From the NCBI GenBank assembly GCA_900491605.1, contig UESW01004374.1:255989-319988 (forward strand): a stretch of DNA of 64,000 nucleotides. The letters are read 5' to 3'. Shown here one piece after another: positions 27,201 to 39,200 of this stretch (its first letter is position 1; every line of letters starts with the position of its first letter). Source of the stretch: Calamus simplicifolius. Taxonomy: Eukaryota; Streptophyta; Magnoliopsida; Arecales; Arecaceae. The notes under the pieces were generated by a model. It ran no database searches and was not told where the DNA came from. It saw only the letters and a program-made list of their open reading frames with translations. A program made the translations under genes and the position numbers.

Positions 27201-30200
27201 GCTTACCCCTCTTTTTTTCTCTCTATGGATTGACCCAATTGTGGGTTATTTTTCCTCTCTTTCTCTCCTCTTTCATGGCTCCATCCTTAACACCTTTCCA
27301 ACTTAATCCCTCCTAAGGGTCACCACATGGGAACCATGACCAATACTTCTGATCCTTTTTTGGATTACGTCTCTCATTACAGCTAGCATAATCTTGTGTA
27401 GGTGGGCAACAACATGGTCAAGAAAACAGCTAGATTTAAGTCCTCCTAACTCATTAATTAGATGAACTTGCAAATTGAGTTGGCATACCAAATTAACCTT
27501 GCTATTAGTAGAAGGATCCCCATGCATAAACCTCTATGAATGTCAATATTATGTAAATTATTATCGTTCCACATGAAAATGATATTGAATATGTTTAAAT
27601 GCATAAGCATATCATGTATAATTAACTTATAAAAAAAATGAATTTTGCATAATTAAAGGGCATATGGACTAGCTGGCCATGGGATGAAACATGATATATA
27701 TGATTGTTATTATAGCGTTTGTTGACTAGGGACAAAAGCATTGCATGTGGTGGCCTATCATGGGTTAGGATATGACCCTGCTAGATGATATCTTTGTGTT
27801 CAGACTAGCCAGCCATAGATAATTGCCAGCCACAGGGAAGTACATATTATGGTACCGGATGGTCACAAGCAAAACCATGATATGTGGCAGCTGGCCCATC
27901 GTAGGCCGAGACTTGTATGTGGATAGACCAATGATGAAAGGTTAACATTGTCAGATCCCGTGTTAATGATGATAATAAATAATCTATTAGAAATCACCGT
28001 TGAATGGAACTACTATTTTGGAAATATGTGATATGCATTTGGAACTATTATCTTGATAACATACAAATTGGGTTCATTAAATAAATATTTTAAATACCTA
28101 TTTAGTGGCACATGAATTTCATGATAACTAAATGTTGCAGTTACAACCATGGATTAAATGATAACATGTTATCATTTCATCTTTCATGCCTGAATGCATG
28201 TGTGAGTTCTTACTGAGCTGTTAGGTCACGATACCATTATTTTTCTTTTTCTAGAGCCATATGATGCCTAACTTCTCAATTTTCATTTCAGACTTTTGGT
28301 GAAAGAAGAATAGTTAGACCTTGATATCTGATATATCTCGGCTCTAAAATTCAACGAACTTATTAACAACTATCAATGGAAATATTTTGTTAAATATGTT
28401 TTCATATTACCTAATATTGAGCGACTGGTTCAGATTTGCAAGTCTTGCATCCCCCTTGGGGGCATGCCCTAGGGGATATGTGGTCATGTCGCATGCCTAG
28501 CCTAAGTGGTGGGTTTGGAGCATGACATCGCATATGTACACTATATCTCTCTACCAATTTAATTAAGTCAATCAAACCCAATCCTTTGAACAATGAATAA
28601 AGTACATCAACTAGCTGATATTGAACCCATCAAACAACTATGCATAGCTCTTATCCTTACTTTTTAAATAAATTTAGGATCTATAGGGTGAGAATTATAC
28701 CAGGATATGTCATCATATGTTTTCACCTATCATGGAACACCATAGAAAAAAGGTTTGAATTTTCAATTTCGATTTCAATTTGAATTGACTTCATAAAGTT
28801 TCAGTTACTGCAAATTCAGTGGTTTCAGAAGTTTCATTTAAAGTTTTGGAGTTTTAGTCAAAGATCAATAAAAAAATTGATAAGATGAGAAAACTTGAAG
28901 TAAAATAAAAGAAAGCAAGGAAAGTAATTATGAAAAATTTTAGATTACTTGTTATATAGGCTCTGTTTTGTCTAGTTTTTTCAATTAAAGGCTGAAACTA
29001 AAACCATATACTAGTGAAATTTAAGCATCGTACATACATTCATATATAATTCATTTATTGAAATTTGATTATTCCAAAATTTATTATATCGAGAAACTAT
29101 GAATCTTTTTAATGCCTGCTGCATTCATACCGCTACTATGTTTATTCAAACTCACAAGCATATCAAATTTTGGCATTTCTTTATCCAATTTTAAGATCAA
29201 GCGGCTGTTTAATTAAATGGATGCCATTTTAGAATGTCATGATAATTTATTAAAATAAGTTATTATTGCTGTGAAATGTTTTGCACAATAGCCTTTCTAA
29301 AGTACTATGGTAAGAGCCTTTTTGGAGTTCTCCTTGACGAGGATCATATTTGTCACCTATCCCTTCTAATTCAAGAAAAGAAAGAAAAATAACGAAAATT
29401 GAAATTATAAAGCTAATCTACATACATAATAAAGATACCATGCCAACATTATCATAATTACCAAGATAAGATAAAACAATGGCATCTATTGTTAGTTTCA
29501 GCCAGTTCCTTCTGAGACTGACCAAAACTACTGGAAACCCAAAAGCGGGTTGGGTCAGTTTCAGATTAGTCTGGGCCAAAACCAATTAGTTTCAGATGTT
29601 GAAAAAGCACATGATAGATAGCACTCTGTCCATGCCATCATTCATGACGTTTAAAATCATGATCAGGTTACTCCATGAAAGTACATGGCTCACAAATGAT
29701 ACTAACCTTCAGCACCCTGTACTTTCAGGATAATCTATCTTATGATATAAAATCTCACTACATCCCATGTCTCTCATGTCTACTGCACAGTCAAACAAGT
29801 GGTAGATAGGCTTTCTTAGAAGGATGTCTGCAACCTAATCCAGTGAAAGGGAGTCCAAGTCGCCACCCCACTTTCTGGATCTAACTAGATTTGGTTGTAC
29901 TGCTGCATTTTTTTAAAATTCTACTGTGAACAAATTCCATATGCTCTCAACTTCCTGACCAAAAAAGGGAAAGAAAATTGGATGGCCCAAATAGTTCACT
30001 TATACAAGAATCTGATATATTGGATTTTACAATCCAAATTAAATCAGGAATAAAATTAATAATTATATATATAGCTGCATAAGACTAACATTAAAATTAA
30101 AGCAACTTCAATATTTCAGTAGGAAACACCTAAAAACGTCATAATATGCATTGCACTAAAGAATAGTAGATAACGCATCTTTGGATATCTATGCAGACAT

Positions 30201-33200
30201 TTTGTTTTTTTCCTCACATCATTGAAAGTGTGACTAACTTCAGTGTTTGAATTATAAACATCAAGATGATAAATAAGAGGACATGATAAGAATGAATGTG
30301 ATATAGAAAAAACTGTAATATCAGTGAAATGCAAAAATACTGATAAGTTGCTAACAAAGTCAAGAAGAAGTATAAGAAGGATGCAAGTGCTGTATCAGAA
30401 TTTGGATCCTATAGCAAGGTATTAAGAGAGCATCAAAAGGAAGCCACTTGTTCTGAAATATTCAGCCAAATTTATCAGGCTAACCTTGTCAGATGGTTGT
30501 GAAGTCTAAGCTGATTCTTGAAGGACCCAACATATTTGGAAAGGAGCTCATCTGGATGTGAATCTGTTTTGTAAATTAGTAGGTATTTTGATATCATGTG
30601 AGAAAACATTGGGAATATCTTGCAAGTACATAGAATGAACTTTCAAGTTAGTTATACCAGCAGGAGATTCCTTTTCATATCTATCCTTTGATATAGCTTT
30701 AGGCAGATGATGGTTGTTTTCTGAAGAAAGTGAGTGTCCTTGGTACACCTCTTCAATATGCACGGAATGAGAATTTACATGATCAATTGTTTCAGCATCT
30801 TCCATTACAACAGATGCAGGAAAAACAGTAAGTTCCTGATCATTCATATCGCATAATTCACTGGCTACATCATAGATGAATGGCTCAGCTGATTCTGCTG
30901 ACTGATGATTAAAATCTGCATCCCTGTTTTGCTTGTGCTTCATATTGGAAAGCCCTTCAATATTTCCCATGAAAAGATTCTCTCCAGAACAACTATCCTT
31001 GCGTTTCTTGTGACGCTGCCAGCTAAACAATCTTCCATGCTTTCTCGACTTGCTATTTAAAACATGCAAGGAAGACTTCTCAAAAATATCAGCAATATTA
31101 GAATCAATAGAATGGCATTTGTTCTGTGAGCATGAGGATGCTTCTTGTTTATGATGTATAACTTTTGCATGTGAACAGCGAAGGTTTTCAGCTTTGATCG
31201 CTTTACCAGATTTTGATGTACAGCTTTTAAGGCTGCATATAGATTCCTTCTGTTCCAATGCACATGTTTGACAAATTACATTACGAGAATGCTGTCTTTT
31301 GAATTTCTCAGACTGAAAATGTAGATTATTGTTTGATTTATGTTGAGTTTTTAAAGAGAAGATATTGGTATCATGAATGATATCAGCAGTGTGGTCCTCC
31401 AAAATACATTGTACATCAGTCTGCCTACTCATTCGTTGACCATCCTTTGCATGTCTTTTGTGCTTGGCAACTGTGATGCCATGACAATCAGAAGCTAAAG
31501 AATCACCACCCAGTTGATTATTTGGCTGCAGAGCAGGAAAGGAGAAATCCATGCCAGGTCCCTCCTCCAAGTCATCTCGCCTTCTCTTCAATGTAGGTCT
31601 TAAAGAAGGCTGAAGCATTTCAAACAAATTGTGATGAGAACAGTGTTCTGGTTTAATATCTTAAACAATATCATATCTTAGTGATCTTAGATTTAAAGAA
31701 CCTACAGCAATGGAATATGATCAAAAACAGAGAAAAATCTGGAACAAATGATAATTAATAACAAATCTAGAAAATTTTTGGATTAGTCAAATCTACACCT
31801 AGCATTAAAATCGTATTCTATGGAGCATAATATTGTGATAAATGTCCTGAGGAATGCCAGAGGCAAAAGCTGTGAGAGGCACAACTAATGGAATATTTGT
31901 GTGTCAGCACGTAATTTGAAAGAAAAAAAAAAAACACTACCAGATGGTGAATTGCAATAGAGCCCATAGTACTCAGAGACATGGATGGAAATGAATAATT
32001 TTAGACAAATACATTTCTACAGACTGCACAATTTGAGTTGTGATATAGTTGGGGTCGAGCCCCAAATAATTCTCCATTCTAATATTTCCATTGCTATGCC
32101 CTACATTCCAATCGTGTCATTAATCAAGAATGTTTGATTATAAGTGTGACCTTGTGCCAAGTAAGATTGCTTCCAGAAGCTCAATACAAAATTGAACTTT
32201 GTTCACAATCCTATGGAAAAGACTGTCTTGCTCCTATGTGTCAATAACTTGGAGACTGTCAACATAATTGACAGATTTTAACCAGTTCAGCAACATGCAA
32301 TTTTCTTTATACGATGATGATAGGTATACTGCAATGCCTGATATGGAAATAGGCAGGAGTCCAGTTGAGTTTTACTTGAATTTTTTAGGGCATAGAATGT
32401 AATACCCAATAAGTAAATAGGTGGGAGCCCAACCAAGTTGAACTCGTTGTAGGCTGGAGGATCTGCCTCCCTTTTAAAATCATGTGTTCCTCTCTCTAAT
32501 TGCCCATTTGAGAAATCAAGTTCTACACAGTTTATAAGGGATGCTACTCTATTAAACCTCATGCCCTCTCTAAGAAATCCCAGCCATGTGATGCAAACGG
32601 AGCTACACTCAAGCATGATTGGCATTCTCGCGATCCTTTGTCTCTTCCAAGCAGGCCAATTACAAGACTTAGAGCCAAGCATTTCAAGGAAGCTTTAAAT
32701 GGGCTAGTTCAGCAAGTTGGTAAAGTAGCTTACACATGAAGGCCCGACAAGAGTCCAAAACAAACCTAAGAGTGTTTGATCAACGTGATTAAGGCTCTAG
32801 AAGTTTTCCATTAAGATGAACACATTTTCTAGCCATTCTTGGAGGCCAACTTGTCGGATTCGTAATTTCGGCATACTTTCCTATTTGTGAGTGCCATATA
32901 TGTAATTTGTGGGCACCTTTTGAGGGATGACTTTTCTAGTTACCTTATCTGTTATTTCTGAATATTTTTAGCCATTTTGGGATTAATTTCAGCTTGGAAA
33001 ACGCCATTATGGATTTCCAAGTTAGCATGCGTTAGGTCCTTAGTAGAGTTGAAATTCGACTCCTATATATTGTAAACCCTTTGGGTTTTATTGGCAGATT
33101 ATTATTGATGAGTTTGGGAGGTTTTTGTGTTCTTCTTATTTCTTGAGAAGACTTTTGAACTTATCAAGTTAATTCTTGTGGCGTTCAAACAACCGACTTA

Positions 33201-36200
33201 TCATCTAGAGTTCTTGAGTATTCTTAAGATTCTAGGTGTGGCGTCTTCCTATCCGTGGTCCTTAGTTCTTATCTTGCTAGGTAACGGGTCAAGGCTCAAC
33301 AAACTTGTGCTTTGAAGATTTTGGAGTTCAATTCCAGATTTGGTGTCGGGTTTCATTGCCTTGTCGGCGAGGTTCCATGTCTCTCTCTCTATTCAACACC
33401 ATCATTACTCTCGAGAGAACCCCACATCAGTTCCAACTTCAAATTTCTTTCTTTCTTCCCTCCAAGTTATTTCAATATTGAAATAATTTTACATATAAAT
33501 GGGTCATATTGTTTTAAGATCAAGAAGCTTGATGAATAATTTCTACAATAACCAAATTTTGCAAATAAAAATCAGTTTTGGTCTCTGAAAGTTAATTTTC
33601 CAAAATTTCTTTTACAGTTTTGGAATTTTATTTTTTGATACTTTTGTTTCTCTATTTATATTTCAGAAAAGTTAATTTCTGCTTATAAAATTTTGTTAAA
33701 AATTTCTGCAAAGTAATTTTCTGGATGTTTATATATTAGTTCTAGATTTTTATTATCATATTAAATATTATAATTTAAAAAAATTATGTAGATGGAAAAT
33801 CATGTAATTTAATGTTGTATGATGAATTCCACCTGAAATTCAGAATATTAAATTTTCTATATGTACTATATTCAATATTTTAAATTTTATATAATCATTT
33901 AGAGACTTATTTCTATGAAATATTAATCTGAAAATGCGTATATAATGAAGTAATTAGGATTTAATTTATTTTCAATAAATAGTTACTAAATAGATGCTTA
34001 GGTTGGTTAATTCCATGCGGGCCTAGGATCATGTTAGTGTCAAATAATTATTAGTTTTTGTCTAGATTTAGCATGCCAAAAACTTAATTTTTATTTTAAA
34101 AATTATCATGATCATATTTTGAGAAAAATGTAATTTTTGTGAATATTAGGTTCTGCAAAAGTTTCTTAGTAATAGTTGGAATTCCCACACCCTTACCTAG
34201 ATTTCCAATTATTTTCTTTTGAATAATATTTGACATCAAATATATTACTTATTGATGAACAAGCAAGCTAAGAGTTTTATACAATTATATTTTGAATGAT
34301 AAATATATTTGTAAATTGAAAGTATTACTTTCATTACCAAACATTATGCACATCTGTTAAGAAATTATAATTGAATATACAAACTTGTCTAGAATTTGGA
34401 GTATACTTTTGTTATCAATAAAATGCATACTTATTTAGAAACCTTTATTTCAAAGCACATACTTGTTAAGTATTGGAAATATATGGCTTATAAAAAGCTT
34501 TGATATATTTTGAATCTTCAACTCCCATAACTATTTAGAAACCATAACTATTTATAATGGTTTTGGCCCACTCTATAAGGTATAAGTGCAATTCTCTAGC
34601 CCCCACAAGTTATAAATGTCGTCATAGTGTAATAAGCTGTTGAGTTGAAATTAGAATTTTAAATTATTTTTATAAATATGAATATGTATATTCAAGCTAA
34701 CAAATGCAAAAATTATTTTATTAACGTATAATGATTCTTTTATATCAATATGAGCAAGAAAATTTTATTAAATTATTACTTCAATAGTCTGGTTATGGTA
34801 TTCATTACTTGCTAGCTGTCAAACACAATATCTGATTTGCTCCTTCTTGACAAATGTAGAGAACTAGCTGATGATGGGGATCATCATGGGAGTGTGATGA
34901 TAAGCGTAAATTCGACCATTTAATTCATATACTTTTATAAAGACATTAGTTATTTTTATTTAATTAATTTTATTTCTTCAAATACAATATTAAGCCAGTC
35001 TTCATTTTCCTATATAGTTTCATATTCCTATCATCAGTAATTTATTTTGCACTATTATGAAAAAATTTTCAAGGAACAGTGCTGAAGCTCCTATTTCTAC
35101 GAAGCAGACAATGATGATTTACATGGCAATGAAGTTCCTATTTTAATGAATCAGATGGAAAATGATTCTGAGCAAAATGGTGCTTTTAGTTCCAAGACTG
35201 GAATGGAGGTGCACACGCCACTAGACAATGGCTGCAACTCATTAGAATTATATGTGCAAGCAACTTATTCAAAAGATAAAATAGTACTGAGACCCTCTTG
35301 AAACAAGAAAGGGCCGAGGGAGAACAACTGGCCCTCGTTAAGAGCTCTCATTAGTCTTTTACCTTTGACCACTTCTTGTATGGTTATGATTTTGGGACCA
35401 AGGAGGAACAAGCTGCTTTCATGAAGGAGCTGGAGAATTTCTTTAGGAAGAGCAGTAACTAAATTAGGTGGTTATGACAGGGTGTCATCATGCAAATTAT
35501 GGCGTCAAGTGGGAGAGTCCTTCAAACCTTCAAAACCTGCACAACAGTCTCTTGGTCATTTCGATGTTACTATGAGAAGGCTTTACTTGAATATGAGAAA
35601 CATAAAATTCGTACCGGTGAACTCCAAATAGCTATGCCTGATTTTATGGAGGCTGAGAATCAGTCTATGCATTAGTTCCTGGACTTCTGCATGAAGAGGG
35701 CATTCTCCAAAGGATTTCGTGAGAGAGACCCACGAACGGAGATCCATCATGTGGGAGGATCTGCTCCTAGGAAGACGCGTTGGGGGACTTCCGCTCCCAT
35801 GAATCGTACGTGAAGGAGAAGCCTACGGATGTGGCATATTGACTCATTTTGGAAGAATGCTAATGGAACTGGGCCACTCCACTTTTCCGCTAGCATTAGA
35901 AGGATGTTAACGCATGAAGAATTGCACTATGAAGCCAACCTGGCAGCGGCCAAGGGACTTCTTACGCGATGAAGCAGTGGCAGCGAGCATTTTCAACGCG
36001 TTTCCAACAAAACGGGCGTTATCCACTGGGACTTCACGCGGAGAAAAAGGGACTCCAGCGTTCACGCTGGCAGCGGGGCTCCTTCATCGTATTCAAAACG
36101 GAATTCACACGTTTCAACACGGCAACGCCGTATTTTCTTTCGAATAGGAATCGGGTGGCAACAAACTTCACGCGGATTCAACATGGATTTGATCCGTCCA

Positions 36201-39200
36201 GCTGGTCTAAATGCATAGTCATCCGAAAGTCATCTTTAGGAGGTTTCCATTGAGGCTATCTCAGCCATTCAACGATCATCCAACGGTCCAAAGGAAGAGC
36301 GCACTTGGAGGGACTCTAAGGAGGCGATTTTTACGCGTATTCAATACGGAAGGGGTAGCAACTTTCTAACTATAAAAAGGAGGCAGCAGTTTGCATCCAA
36401 GAGCTAGAGACTTTGAGAGTTCTTCAATGGAGGAGGATCTGAATAACAGAGGCGAAAGCTGCATGTTCATCAATTGCTTCCAATGAAAAACATAAGTTTC
36501 ATTAGTTTCTTTTTGCTTTTATTATGAACTAATTTCTTTTTCTAGAACATATGATGTAATCTATCAATGAACACACAATTTTTTTAGTTATTTATTTTTA
36601 ATATTTTCATGATTGAGTGTTTAATTCGTATGATTAATGTTTACAATTTATTGTTTGATTAATTGAATTACAATGAGACCGAGACGTGATTTGTTATTTC
36701 TTATGATTAATTCTTACAATTTATTGTTTGATCAATTGAATTACAATGAGACCGAGAGGTGATTGTTATTTTAGATCTAGAATTAAACACCATTAGTTAA
36801 GCAAAAGTAGAGATACTTTACCATAATTTTCAAAATAAGTCTCTAATTAATTAAATTCACATAGAGATATGGAGTTGTTAGTTGGAGATATTTTGATATC
36901 GTTCGAGAGAAGATATTGGATAATTAAGAAATTTTAATCATTAACATGGGACTATTGAAATTTAATAATTAAGAAGAATAAATTGTGTGGGATTTGTTAG
37001 GTGAAATCAATCGCTCTAATCTATCATTATCATATTTTTACGTTTAAATTTTTACGCTTTGATAATTTTAGATTAAATAATATATAGTAGAATCATTCCG
37101 TTTATATTTGATTTTCCAAATAGTAATTTAGTAAATTTTGGTATTCAATAACATAATTAATCTCTGTGGGTTCGCACCGTTGCCGGGAAAAAACTTGTTC
37201 GCGTAAATAATCTACAAGGCATAGAATCGTAACAAGTAGTATAGTATTTTTAGAAAACGGATGTCGAACCCACAGAGATTAATTATGTTATTAATACCAA
37301 AATTTACTAAATTAATTATTATTTAAAAAATCAAATATAAACGAAATGTTTCTACTGTAAAATTATTTAATCTAAAAATTATCAAAACGTAAAAATTTAA
37401 ACGTGTAAAAATATGATAAGAATAGATCTAGAGCAATTGATTTCACCTAAAAATTCCACACAATTTATTCTTCTTAATTATTAAATTTCAATAATCCCAT
37501 ATTGATGATTAAAAATTCCCTAATTATCCAATATCTTCTCTCGAACAATATCAAAATATCTTCAACTAACAACTCTATATCTCTATGTGAATTTAATTAA
37601 TTAAAGACTCATTGCGCACTTTGAATTTTCTAAAAATCACATTAATCGCAGTAAAGTATCTCTACTTTCGCTCAACTAATGGTGTTTAATTCGAGATCTA
37701 AAATAACAAATCACCTCTCGGTCTCGTTGTAATTCAATTGATCAAACAATAAATTGTAAGAATTAATCATAAGAAATAACAAATCATCTCATTGTAATTC
37801 AATTAATCAAACAATAAATTGTAAACAATAATCATAAGAATTAAACACTCAATCATGAAATATTAAAATAAAATAACTAATAAAATAAATTATGTGTTCA
37901 TTGATAGATTACATCAATGCTCTAGAAAAAGAAATTAGTTTATAATAAAAGTGAAAAGAAAACTAATGAAACTTATGTTTTTCATTGGAAGCAATTGATG
38001 AACACGCAGCTCTCGCCTCCATAATTCAGATCCTCCTCCGTTGAAGAACTCTCAAAGTCTCCAGCTCTTGGATGCAAACCGCTGCCTCCTTTTTATAGTT
38101 GGAAAGTCACTACCCCTTCCGTGTTGAATACGCATAAAAATTACTGCCCTAGAGTCCCTCCAAGTGCGCTCTTCCTTTGGACCGTTGGATGATCGTTGAA
38201 TGGCTGAGATAGGCCCAATGGAAACCTCCCAAGATGACTTTCAGATGACTACGCGTTTAGACCAGCTGGACAGATCAAATCCGTGTTGAATCCACGTTAA
38301 GTTTGTTGCCACCCATTCCTATTCGAAAGAAAATACGGCGTTGCCGTGTTGAAAATGCGTGGATTCCGTTTTGAATACGATGAAGGAGCCCTGCTGCCAG
38401 CGTGAACGCTGGAGTCCCTTTTTCACCGCGTGAAGTCCCGGTGGATAACGCCCACTGCCAGCTTATGGAGTTCATTTGGTTGTTGGAAACGCGTTGAAAA
38501 CGCTCGCTGCCACCGCTTCATCGCGTAAGAAGTCCTTGGCCGCTGCCAGGTTGGCTTCATAGTGCAATTCTTCACGCGTTAACATCCTTCCAATGCCAAT
38601 GGAAAAGTGGAGCGGCCCAGTTCCATTAGCATTCTCCCAAAATGAGTCAATACAGCCACATTCGTAGGCTTCTCCTTCATGTACGATTCATGGGAGCGGA
38701 AGTCCCCCAACGCATCTTCCTACAGATCCTCCCATGTGATGGATCTCCATTCGTAGTTTGGAGAATGCCCTCTTCATGCAGAAGCCCAAGAACTAATGCA
38801 TAGATTGATTCTCAGCCTCCATAAAATCAGGCATAGCTATTTGGAGCTCGCCAGTACGAATTTTATGTTTCTCATATTCAAGTAAAGCCTTCTCATAGTA
38901 ACATCGAAATGATCAAGAGAGTATTATAGGTCTTTGGAGGTTTGAAGGACTCTCCCACTTGATGCCATAATTTGCATGATGACACCCTGTCATAACCACT
39001 TAATTTAGTTACTGCTCTCCACAACTTGAGGCAATTCAGTTCTTTGCCAAAAAACCTAGGTGGCTTGAATTCCATACTCCTCTCCCTAAAGAAATTCTCC
39101 AGCTCTTTCATGAAAGCAGCTTGTTCCTCCTTGGTCCAGGAATCATAACCATACAAGAAGTGGTCAAAGGTAAAAGACTGATGAGAGCTCTTAACGAGAG

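Larger units (their letters stand above)
16878..30484 (-). other. TERT intron 5 (13.6 kb, repeat-filled)
   Basis: The largest intron. It contains a Ty1/copia element (about 18059-22115), its possible AT-rich leader (22116-23612), a 1.3-kb foldback (23613-24930), and a CT-rich low-complexity stretch (26650-27290). It is otherwise AT-rich sequence without recognisable genes (25000-26600 and 27300-30480). Near 17480-17630 a block of AACCCAAACCC words ends in GGTTGCACCCCTACC, a possible end of a small DNA element. Confidence 0.75.

Noticed and set aside
26622..27233. Ser/Leu/Pro-rich open frames, possible secreted protein
   Set aside because: They follow from CT-rich low-complexity DNA, with overlapping frames on both strands and no conserved feature.
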